A stretch of 64,000 nt of DNA from Gracilimonas halophila. Its GTDB lineage: Bacteria; Bacteroidota; Rhodothermia; Balneolales; Balneolaceae. Made by a program: the position numbers and the translations under genes. How positions within the stretch are numbered: the stretch's first letter is position 1; each line of letters starts with the position of its first letter. Below, in pieces: positions 10,201-17,849 of the stretch. The stretch lies in the NCBI RefSeq assembly GCF_042684365.1, contig NZ_JBHULI010000022.1, positions 1 to 64,000 of the forward strand, written 5' to 3'. The notes under the pieces were generated by a model. That model ran no database searches. It was not told the origin of the DNA and saw nothing but the letters and a program-made list of their open reading frames with translations.

Positions 10201-11528
10201 TATTGATCACTTACAACATCCCTTACGGTTCTGAGATGTTGGTTGAAGACGGTGATATGGTACCTAAAGGAGCAGTGCTCTGTAAGTGGGATCCATATAA
10301 CGCCCTGATCTTCTCTGAAATTGAAGGTACGGTTGAGTTCAAAGATATCATTGACGGAGTTACTTCATCAGATGATACCGATGCTCAAACCGGTCACCGT
10401 GAAAAAGTAATTACAGATTCCAAAGATCGTACGCTGGTTCCAACCCTTATGATCAAAGGAACTAAAGACCGAATCCGCGAAAGCACACTGCCGGTTGATA
10501 CCCACATTGTGGTAGAAGATGGCGCTAAAGTGGAAGCCGGTCAGGTAATCGCCAAGATTCCGCGTGTTGCATCCAAATCTAAGGATATCACCGCTGGTCT
10601 TCCGCGTATTACAGAACTATTTGAAGCGCGTTCCCCAAGTGAACCTGCCGTTGTTACTGAAATTGACGGTATTGTTGAAATGGGTGGACGTAAGCGTGGT
10701 TCACAAGAGGTATTTGTGAAATCCAAAGACGGAACCGATGAGAAGAAATATCTGATCTCGCTAAGTAAGCATATCTTGGTTCAATCCAATGATTTTGTGA
10801 AAGCAGGTCAGCCACTTTCTGACGGAACCATTCCGGCTCAGGATATTCTGAATATCTTAGGTCCATACGCTGTGCAGTCTTATCTCGTGAATGAAATTCA
10901 GGAGGTTTACCGACTACAGGGTGTGAAGATCAATGACAAGCACATTGAAACTATTGTGCGAACCATGATGCAGAAAGTTGAGATCACCGATCCCGGTGAT
11001 ACCATGTTCCTTGAAGGCGATAAAGTTGATCGATTTGAAGTGAATGATCGTAATGACGAACTGATCGGTAAGTTTGTAGTCACCAACCAAGGTGGAAGTG
11101 AACTTAAGAAAGGAACTATCCTTGATCGCCGTGAAGTAAGAGATCATAACAATCAGTTGATCAAAGACGGTAAAGAAGAGCTCGAAACCCGTGAAGCAGA
11201 ACCGGCTATTTCTAAGCCAATTCTGTTGGGTATCACAAGAGCTGCACTTTCAACCGATAGCTGGTTGTCAGCAGCTTCCTTCCAGGAAACTACCAAGGTA
11301 CTTACTCAGGCTTCAATCGAAGCTAAGAAAGACTTCCTCCGCGGACTCAAAGAGAATGTGGTGGTTGGACATAAAGTACCTGCCGGTACCGGACTTCGCG
11401 ACTATGAAGACATCGTGGTTGGATCGAAGAAAGACATGGAAGAAGGAGACGAAGAGATCGCCAAAGTATTTGAAGAACTTGGCGGAAGCAGTAACGGCGA
11501 AGGTGAAACAGCCGAAGCCGAAGACTAA
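7212..11528 (+). CDS. rpoC: DNA-directed RNA polymerase subunit beta'
   Basis: 1438 residues. The start is again TTG (7212), preceded by GGAGGAA. The N-terminal zinc site ([20 protein letters not shown]) and the active-site motif [16 protein letters not shown] with the three Mg-binding Asp residues are intact; the second zinc cluster is at [15 protein letters not shown], and the trigger-loop region lies near [20 protein letters not shown] run of Asp residues near 179-184 (ELDDDDDDK) is an acidic loop. The gene closes the operon and is followed by a strong terminator. Confidence 0.98.
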   Translation: [1438 protein letters not shown]

Positions 11529-11553
11529 CACTTCGTTAGCCTTTTAAAGAATT

Positions 11554-11590
11554 AAAGCCCCGTTCATTAAATTGAGCGGGGCTTTTTTTA
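11554..11590 (+). terminator. Rho-independent terminator after rpoC
   Basis: Arms AAAGCCCCG and CGGGGCTTT around a 14-base loop, followed by a T run. It ends the secE-to-rpoC transcript. Confidence 0.85.
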
Positions 11591-11648
11591 TATGTTTAAA
11601 AGTGATGAAAAGATCTCACAATGCATGGCTTCCTGAATTTTAAGCAGG

Positions 11649-12045
11649 CTAGGACTCTGCAGGTTTATCCAATATGTTATCAAGAGAATAACTTCCCGTA
11701 TTCATCATGGCTATAGCTAAACTGGCTAGCATAAGTATGATCTCCAAACGCATACCGCTGAAGCCCCCATCGCCGCCCATTTTTACAGTAAAAATAGCAA
11801 CAAGCATCGTGAAGGCTAATAAAATGCCGGGAACTTCAACTTTATATCCTATCAAAACCATGATTCCGCCCAGAAACTCTACAAGCGCTACAACCCAAGC
11901 CATAATACCTGCAAGTGGAATTCCGATATTCCCAAAAAATCCCTGAACACCTTCAATACCGGTAAGTTTACCCCATCCGGCTACAATAAAAAATGACTCC
12001 TACACCGATTCGAAGTAGTAATACAGCTATGTTTTTATTCTTCAT
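11649..12045 (-). pseudogene. DoxX family membrane protein, frameshifted
   Basis: Reading from ATG at 12045 (preceded by GGAGGACAT) gives MKNKNIAVLLLRIGVGVIF, then the frame breaks. In the +1 frame the protein continues as IVAGWGKLTGIEGVQGFFGN and through MAWVVALVEFLGGIMVLIGY to a stop at 11649. Joined, it is a DoxX/DoxD-type protein with four membrane segments and normal length (about 131 residues). The break falls in a run of six A on the + strand (11988-11993); five would restore the frame. It is either a recent inactivation, a sequencing error or a slippage site. Members of this family are small membrane proteins of poorly defined redox function. Confidence 0.8.
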
Positions 12046-12161
12046 ATGTCCTCCATTTTGGATATTAATATTGTCTTAATCTATTTTAAATGAGGGTAAT
12101 ATCAAAAATAAAGTTTAATGTTCAACTAAAATCTATTCTAACCACCTAATTTGCTTGAAAT

Positions 12162-12193
12162 AAAAAAGCCACCCCAATTTCTCAGGATGGCTT
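12162..12193 (-). terminator. Terminator after the M28 peptidase
   Basis: On the - strand AAGCCATCC and GGGTGGCTT form a stem closed by TGAGAAATTG, followed by TTTTTTA. It sits about 60 bases beyond the peptidase stop codon. Confidence 0.75.
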
Positions 12194-12253
12194 AATCTCA
12201 CCTAACTAAAAAGACGATCGTCGTTAGTCAACCGTCATTGGTGCTAACTAAAA

Positions 12254-13798
12254 CTAATTCCCTGTGCGATTAGGGGTTCGTGGTGTTGGCCACTCCATTC
12301 GCTCACCTGTACTTGGATTGATAGGAAGAACAGCTTTGTCACGAGGGAAAGTCTCAGGATCTTCACTCGCCATGTAAGTTAAAATGGCGGTGAGGATGGC
12401 ATTATTTCGAACATCATCAAAAACGATCTTATCATAGGTATCACGATTGGTATGCCAGGTATAATTCCAGTAGCTCCAGCTCAGTGAACTCAAGGAAAAT
12501 CCCGGAGCTTCTGCTGAAACAAAGGATGCATAATCAGAACCGCCACCGCCGGGAGTGCCGGGAAAGGTCGTCTCAATATGCTGTGTGATATCACGAGGTA
12601 CGGCTTCCAGCCATCGTCCTAAGAACTCATAGGCATGTAAGAAACCCTGTCCTGAAATACGGACAACACGTCCGGTTCCATTATCTTGATTGAAGAGTGC
12701 CTGCATATTGTTTACGATTTCAGGATTATCTTCAACGTATGCTGAAGACCCGTTCAACCCTTGTTCCTCACCACCCCAAAGTCCAATAATAATAGTTCGC
12801 TTTGGGTTGGGATATACTTCTTTAAGGATACGTGCTGCTTCCATCATGGTAACAGACCCTGTGGCGTTATCGGTAGCTCCGGTTCCGCCATCCCATGAAT
12901 CGTAATGAGCGGAAAGAATAATATATTCATCAGCTTTTTCATTTCCGGGAATAGTGGCAATGGTATTGAAGGTAGGAACTTTACCCAACCGCTTTGATTG
13001 TGCGTTGATCTTTACCTCAGGTTCGCTTCCATATTCGACCATGCGATGAAGCATCCCATAATCTTCAAGGGAAAGATCGATCACAGGGATATTCTCAGTA
13101 TTGGCGCTGAAGATCTTATTAACTCCAAAACCATTAGACCATCGGGATTGAAAAAGGCCAACTGCTCCTGCTTCTTCAAGTTTGTTGTTGAGATCACGGC
13201 CATAACCAATGCGTTGTAAATTTTCGCGCCAGGCCTGACTTTGAGCACTTCGGTCTTCCCTCATTTTGGCAAAGGATTCTTCTGTGGCAAATTCTTCCCA
13301 GTTGTAATCAGGCCGGCCGGTAAGCTGTGGCCGAGAGATCATGATCACTTTACCCTCTATGGTCTTTAACCATGCATTAAATTCTTCCTGGTTTTCTACG
13401 GTTGGAAGGATATCAACCGAAGCCGTAACACCACCTTCAGGGGTAGCCGGACTCCAGGCCAACTGCTGACCTTCCAGAGAAACCACACGAGGTGAAATGA
13501 GGTCGATATGGGTGATGCCTCGTTCCCATCCGTCCCATTCTCCATATTCTTGATTCTCTGCAGAAATGCCCCATTCCTCAAATTGAGAAACAGCCCAGTC
13601 GTGAGCATGCTGCATCTGAGGTGTTCCCACCAATCTTGGACCTATAACATCTGTTAACTGATGGGCAAGCCATTCAAGCTGAGAGTTCTCTGTTGCCTCT
13701 TTTATGATAGCTTCAACTGTAGGATCACTTTCTTGAGCAAATACTGATCCCACCGGAACTACCAGCAAAAGGAATAAAAATTTTAATAAACGATTCAT
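12254..13798 (-). CDS. Exported M28 family metallopeptidase (carboxypeptidase Q-like)
   Basis: 514 residues with a clear Sec signal peptide (about 1-21, ending VFAQ). The M28 zinc site is complete: H298 and D300 (LSAHYDSWDGG), D310 (ATDNATG), the E344-E345 pair (GLWGGEEQG), D372, and a C-terminal His in WHTNRDT. The region before H298 resembles the PA-like insert of plasma glutamate carboxypeptidase relatives. It probably removes N-terminal residues from peptides in the periplasm or outside the cell. It is a single gene with its own terminator. Exact specificity cannot be read from sequence. Confidence 0.9.
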   Translation of the reverse strand: MNRLLKFLFLLLVVPVGSVFAQESDPTVEAIIKEATENSQLEWLAHQLTDVIGPRLVGTPQMQHAHDWAVSQFEEWGISAENQEYGEWDGWERGITHIDLISPRVVSLEGQQLAWSPATPEGGVTASVDILPTVENQEEFNAWLKTIEGKVIMISRPQLTGRPDYNWEEFATEESFAKMREDRSAQSQAWRENLQRIGYGRDLNNKLEEAGAVGLFQSRWSNGFGVNKIFSANTENIPVIDLSLEDYGMLHRMVEYGSEPEVKINAQSKRLGKVPTFNTIATIPGNEKADEYIILSAHYDSWDGGTGATDNATGSVTMMEAARILKEVYPNPKRTIIIGLWGGEEQGLNGSSAYVEDNPEIVNNMQALFNQDNGTGRVVRISGQGFLHAYEFLGRWLEAVPRDITQHIETTFPGTPGGGGSDYASFVSAEAPGFSLSSLSWSYWNYTWHTNRDTYDKIVFDDVRNNAILTAILTYMASEDPETFPRDKAVLPINPSTGERMEWPTPRTPNRTGN

Positions 13799-13889
13799 GT
13801 ACCATTCTCCGATCTGTTAAAAATTGACCGAAGAATATATTCTATCTGTACATAAAAAAGAGTTTTTGAAATTTATTTTTACGAAAAAA

Positions 13890-13911
13890 AACCGCCTCAT
13901 GCGAGACGGTT
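13890..13911 (-). terminator. Terminator after the rhodanese gene
   Basis: AACCGCCTC and GAGACGGTT form a stem with an ATGC loop and one mismatch, with A and T runs on both sides, so it could act in either direction. It lies about 50 bases beyond the rhodanese stop on the - strand. Confidence 0.65.
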
Positions 13912-13960
13912 TTATTAATTAAAAATATTATGACTTGGCTCAGCCATCAGTGCCAACTAA

Positions 13961-14287
13961 TTAATATCCGGCTTTTCTCCATCCTGCCAATCCTTCTTCA
14001 AAATCACTGACATGAGTATATCCCATTTCCTCAAGCTTCTGGGCCAGCTTAGGAGATGCGTCACAATCTGAATTTGCGCAGTAAACTACGATTTCTGCGT
14101 CCATATATGGAATGATCTCCTTAGCTATTTCGGCGTTTTCGGTCGGGATGTTGATAGAACCGGGAATATGTTTGGCCAGAAAAGCGTCTTTAGCCAAAGC
14201 ATTTATAATGATCGGGGAATGTTCACCCGTCATTTTTCGATGTAAAGTTTCTGCGTCTATGGATTGAAGTGTTGCTAAAGCAGTCAT
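13961..14287 (-). CDS. Rhodanese-like domain protein
   Basis: 108 residues, a single rhodanese fold: HIPGSINIP (about 40-48) and the active-loop cysteine C70 in VVYCANSDCDAS, with a second Cys at 75. Such stand-alone domains carry sulfane sulfur on the first Cys. The loop lacks the Arg common in thiosulfate sulfurtransferases, so the substrate may differ. No signal peptide is seen, so it is cytoplasmic. It lies 63 bases after the M20 gene and may be co-transcribed with it. Confidence 0.85.
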   Translation of the reverse strand: MTALATLQSIDAETLHRKMTGEHSPIIINALAKDAFLAKHIPGSINIPTENAEIAKEIIPYMDAEIVVYCANSDCDASPKLAQKLEEMGYTHVSDFEEGLAGWRKAGY

Positions 14288-14350
14288 GATCTTAAAGATT
14301 AAATTCTACTTCTTACTTCACCTTAATAACAAATCAGAGCTTCGTGACAT

Positions 14351-15487
14351 TCAGATCAATCTCTTAGTATAGATATCATAAAATACTTTAGCTGCGGGCT
14401 CTATGATATCATCAGGAAAATCGTATTCGGGATCATGTAAATTTGGTGTTTCAAGTCCGGAACCAAAACCGAATTGAGCCCCCTTATTAGTGGCAGTGAA
14501 ATAAGCGAAATCCTCAGACCAGTTATTTGGATCTGACATTTCCTCAAGCTGATAGTCAAGAGACCTGGCAGATTCTTCAATGAGCTCCACACACTCTTTT
14601 GCGTTAATGGTAGCAGGATATATTTCGGTATAATTATGCGAATATGCTAATTCATATTCATTTGCATGCCTTCTGAGGATGTTTTCAGCTTTTGAGCATA
14701 ATAGCTCAAGGTCATTATTTTCATAAGCACGAAGTGTGATTCCCATTTCCAGATCAGAGGGTGATACCCCAAACGAGATCTCTCCCATACGAATATAGAT
14801 CAAAGTTGAGATCACATGATTACTAAATCCGGTCTTAGATCGGGTTAATTCCTGTATCTCTTCGATGATCTTGTGGGCAGCGGGATAAGGCGGATTTCCT
14901 TTCTCAGGTTCAGCCGCATGGGAAGTTCTTCCCTGCAGGTTGATGGTCATTCCGCAGGAAGCTGCAGCGAAAGTACCTTCTTTCACCAAGACCTTATTCT
15001 TGGCCTGCCCCGGTATATTGTGAAGAGCAAACATGTAGTCCGGTGAAAGGGCATGAAACTCAGGAGACTGCACCACATCTTTTGCGCCGAGATCTGTCTC
15101 TTCAGCAGGTTGAAATAGCAAAACCGCTTTACCTTTCTTTGGGCGATTTTCAGAAATCAGTTTTCCAAGGTAAGCGATGATAGCCATATGTCCGTCATGC
15201 CCACAAAGGTGTGCCACTCCATCTATGGATGAACGGTAAGCAAGGTTGGGAGAACGTTCTTGAATAGGCAGGGCATCCAGCTCACAACGAAAGACAATCG
15301 TTTCAGCGGCTTCGCTTCCCTCAAAAACAAACATCTTTCCGGTTCCCGCCACCGGAATTTCTTCATCCGGTTCAAACTGTTTCATGAATTCTGAGATCCG
15401 TTTAGAAGTTTCGTATTCCTGTTTAGAAAGTTCAGGATATCGATGCAGGGTTCGTCGGAGGTTGATAAAATCTTGTAGGTCAGACAT
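14351..15487 (-). CDS. M20 family amidohydrolase (hippurate/IAA-amino acid hydrolase type)
   Basis: 378 residues. The M20D metal motifs are present: RCELDALPIQE (about 67-77), HLCGHDGHM with C95, H97 and D98, and the glutamate pair E129-E130 in LLFQPAEETD, plus a dimerisation domain starting near HAAEPEKGNPPYPA. Enzymes of this group hydrolyse N-acyl amino acids or small amide conjugates. No signal peptide is present. It starts 6 bases after the RidA gene, so it is co-transcribed with it. The actual substrate is unknown. Confidence 0.88.
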   Translation of the reverse strand: MSDLQDFINLRRTLHRYPELSKQEYETSKRISEFMKQFEPDEEIPVAGTGKMFVFEGSEAAETIVFRCELDALPIQERSPNLAYRSSIDGVAHLCGHDGHMAIIAYLGKLISENRPKKGKAVLLFQPAEETDLGAKDVVQSPEFHALSPDYMFALHNIPGQAKNKVLVKEGTFAAASCGMTINLQGRTSHAAEPEKGNPPYPAAHKIIEEIQELTRSKTGFSNHVISTLIYIRMGEISFGVSPSDLEMGITLRAYENNDLELLCSKAENILRRHANEYELAYSHNYTEIYPATINAKECVELIEESARSLDYQLEEMSDPNNWSEDFAYFTATNKGAQFGFGSGLETPNLHDPEYDFPDDIIEPAAKVFYDIYTKRLI

Positions 15488-15493
15488 AGGATA

Positions 15494-15949
15494 TTATTTT
15501 ATAGCCTCTACCATTATTTCAACTTTTGCATCTAATGGAATACGGCTCACTTCAACCACTGCACGAGCGGGAGGATCGATAGGGAAATACTGAATATAGA
15601 TCTCATTGAAAGCTTCATAGTCATCCATGTTATCGAGAAAGACCTGGGCCTTTACTACATCAGCCAGTGTGAATCCTGCAGCCTCCAAAACAGCTTCGAT
15701 ATTATTCAGGGTTTGGTGGGTTTGAGATTCCAGGTCATCCCCAGCCAGTTCGCGGGTTTCGGGTACCAGTCCTATCTGTCCGGAAAGATATAATGCATTC
15801 CCAAGTTGAACTGCCTGTGAATACACCCCAACAGAGGCCGGAGCGTTTTCCGTATAAATGAACTTCTTTTCAACCGGTTCCTGCTTTTTTTCTGTACAGG
15901 AAAGTACAAAGCAAGTACATAATAATAGGAGGGTAAATGATTTCGTCAT
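15494..15949 (-). CDS. RidA family protein with lipoprotein signal
   Basis: From ATG 15949 the protein is 151 residues: a lipoprotein signal peptide (SFTLLLLCTCFVLSC, lipobox LSC), a short linker, then a RidA/YjgF domain (APASVGVYSQAVQLGNALYLSGQIGL, and a conserved Arg in DPPARAVVEVSRIP). RidA hydrolyses reactive enamine/imine products of PLP enzymes. An in-frame TTG at 15982 has a GGAG upstream and is the alternative start, with a longer n-region. An exported RidA is uncommon. It lies between an exported PLP enzyme and an M20 hydrolase. Confidence 0.87.
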   Translation of the reverse strand: MTKSFTLLLLCTCFVLSCTEKKQEPVEKKFIYTENAPASVGVYSQAVQLGNALYLSGQIGLVPETRELAGDDLESQTHQTLNNIEAVLEAAGFTLADVVKAQVFLDNMDDYEAFNEIYIQYFPIDPPARAVVEVSRIPLDAKVEIMVEAIK

Positions 15950-15994
15950 GTTATAGTATTGGGTTAATTTATTGCGGTTCAATCCCTATGCTCC

Positions 15995-17284
15995 TCACAC
16001 CTTAGCAATCTGCTCCTTCATTGCATCTACGAATCTTCCAACCTCTTCCAGAGTGGTATAAACATTCGGCGTGACCCGAATACCCTGAAACTGATCATGA
16101 ACGATAGGAGTGGTTATGATCCGGTAATCTCGCCATAGAGCACTGTTCAATTCACCCGGCTCCATGCCTTTGATCTCTACAGTGGCAATCCCGCATGCAT
16201 ATTTGGGATCACGACTGGTATGCAGAACTACCTTATCACCATCTACCAGTTCATCGATCCATAGATCGTTAAGGTGCTTTAGGCGAGCTTCCTTACGCTT
16301 GGGGCCGATTCCCTCATGGAAGGTGAGTGCTTCGGCAATGGCTAAATAATTTGCGGCCGGATGTGTACCGATCTCCTCAAACTTACGGATATCCTCATCC
16401 TGTGATTCCTGAGCAGCCATTAGTGGCCATAGTTCTTTGATCTTGTCTTTTTTAACATACAACATGCCGGTGCCATGTGGAGCAAACAACCATTTATGTA
16501 AGCTCGTTGTATAATAATCGCAATCAAGGTCGGAGTGATCGAAATCAAAATGAGCATAGGCGTGAGCACCGTCCACGATCACAGGAATTCCTTTTTTGCG
16601 TGCCATATTTACCACTTTTTTGACCGGCAGTATCTGCCCGGTAATATTGATGATGTGGCACATCAAAATGAGTTTGGTTTTTGGAGTGATATTTTCTTCG
16701 AACAGACGAACAATTTCATCGTCATTCTCAGCAGGAACAGGAATACTGAATTGCTTCAGTTTTATGCCTTCACGACGTTCCCTTTGTTTAAAGGTGTTGA
16801 TCATTCGGGGATAATCCTGATCGGTGGTAAGTACTTCATCACCTGCTTTCAGGTCAAAGCCGAACTGACAGATCTGTAAGCTTTCGGAGGCATTTCGGGT
16901 AAGGGCAATTTCTTCAGCATCAACCCCGAAGTTGCGGGCAATACGTTTTCGAACACCTTCGCGCTGAGGTTCCAGGATTCTCCACATGGTATAGACGGGA
17001 GCTTCATTGGAATAGTCGAGATGGCGTTTCATGGCAGCCTGTACATATTCAGGGGCCGGACTCACCCCACCATTATTCAGGTTAATGAGACTGCGATCTA
17101 CGGTAAAAGCCTGTTGCACACGAGCCCAGTAATCCTCATTTCTGGCTAGCTCATTAGGGGTGCCTGAAAATCGTTGCAGGTCTTGAGTAATGTCTTTGGC
17201 TTGCAGAGGACTGAAAAAAGCACCTGCTCCGAACACAGCGGCTCCTGTTCCCAGTTTCTTTAAAAATTCTTTGCGTGATTCCAT
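15995..17284 (-). CDS. Exported class V aminotransferase-fold PLP enzyme
   Basis: 429 residues, similar to the isopenicillin N epimerase/cysteine desulfurase-like group. The PLP lysine is K264 in YYTTSLHKWLFAPHG, and D238 in PVIVDGAHA contacts the cofactor. The N-terminus (ESRKEFLKKLGTGAAVFGAGAFF...LQA) resembles a Tat-type leader, though with SRK in place of a twin Arg. Export of a folded cofactor enzyme through Tat would make sense. It is the first gene of an operon with the RidA lipoprotein (45-base gap). Reaction and substrate are not predictable from sequence. Confidence 0.85.
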   Translation of the reverse strand: MESRKEFLKKLGTGAAVFGAGAFFSPLQAKDITQDLQRFSGTPNELARNEDYWARVQQAFTVDRSLINLNNGGVSPAPEYVQAAMKRHLDYSNEAPVYTMWRILEPQREGVRKRIARNFGVDAEEIALTRNASESLQICQFGFDLKAGDEVLTTDQDYPRMINTFKQRERREGIKLKQFSIPVPAENDDEIVRLFEENITPKTKLILMCHIINITGQILPVKKVVNMARKKGIPVIVDGAHAYAHFDFDHSDLDCDYYTTSLHKWLFAPHGTGMLYVKKDKIKELWPLMAAQESQDEDIRKFEEIGTHPAANYLAIAEALTFHEGIGPKRKEARLKHLNDLWIDELVDGDKVVLHTSRDPKYACGIATVEIKGMEPGELNSALWRDYRIITTPIVHDQFQGIRVTPNVYTTLEEVGRFVDAMKEQIAKV

Positions 17285-17350
17285 ATTCCCGGTGTCTTGA
17301 TTAGAGGCTATCGGGAATTAGCCATTGATAAGCAAAAATGCAAGGCATAA

Positions 17351-17385
17351 AAAAATCCCGAACATCAGTTATGTTCGGGATTTTT
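17351..17385. terminator. Bidirectional terminator
   Basis: A perfect 15-bp stem, AAAAATCCCGAACAT with ATGTTCGGGATTTTT, around a CAGTT loop, with A/T runs on both sides. It ends the YtxH gene transcript on the - strand ahead of the PLP enzyme gene. Confidence 0.85.
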
Positions 17386-17411
17386 AATTTCGGATTGCAA
17401 AAGGTATAAGA

Positions 17412-17732
17412 TCAGCCTTTCTTCGCTGACTTCTCTTTTGCAGTTTCAATAGACTCCAAAAGATCTTCGGCTTCCTTGATAAGTCCTTCTGCTTTTTCTT
17501 TCGCTTCAAGGACTACTTTATCGCCTTTTTCCTTGGCTTCGGAAACCAATAGTTCTTTTTCTTTCCGCAATTGGTCGATCAGGTCATTCAGCTCATCATA
17601 GTAATTGCTGAGTTTATATGAAAGACGGTCGCGGGTGTTCTTGCCTGTATCCGGAGCATAAAGCAATGCAAATGCAGCGCCAACAAGTGCCCCTGAAATA
17701 ATTCCTGATAAAAAATCTGATGATCTGCTCAT
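17412..17732 (-). CDS. YtxH domain-containing protein
   Basis: 106 residues. The N-terminal motif DFLSGIISGALVGAAFALLYAPDTGKNTRDRL is the YtxH signature: a glycine-rich membrane-inserted segment followed by APxxGxxTR. The rest is a Lys/Glu-rich helix likely to form a coiled coil. Such proteins are often stress-related in Gram-positives; their role here is unknown. It is a single gene with its own terminator. Confidence 0.85.
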   Translation of the reverse strand: MSRSSDFLSGIISGALVGAAFALLYAPDTGKNTRDRLSYKLSNYYDELNDLIDQLRKEKELLVSEAKEKGDKVVLEAKEKAEGLIKEAEDLLESIETAKEKSAKKG

Positions 17733-17849
17733 GATAGTTCTCCGTTTTTATTATTTAAACAAGTATAGGCTAAACACGTTCCAATTTCCATATTTGAAAG
17801 AGGATTTCACCCTAATTTTTTTCTTTGTACTAGAGTGAGTCGTATGATT

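Noticed and set aside
3800..11531. Many open frames on the - strand across rpoB and rpoC
   Set aside because: They are shadows of two highly conserved genes, with no ribosome-binding sites or recognisable motifs.
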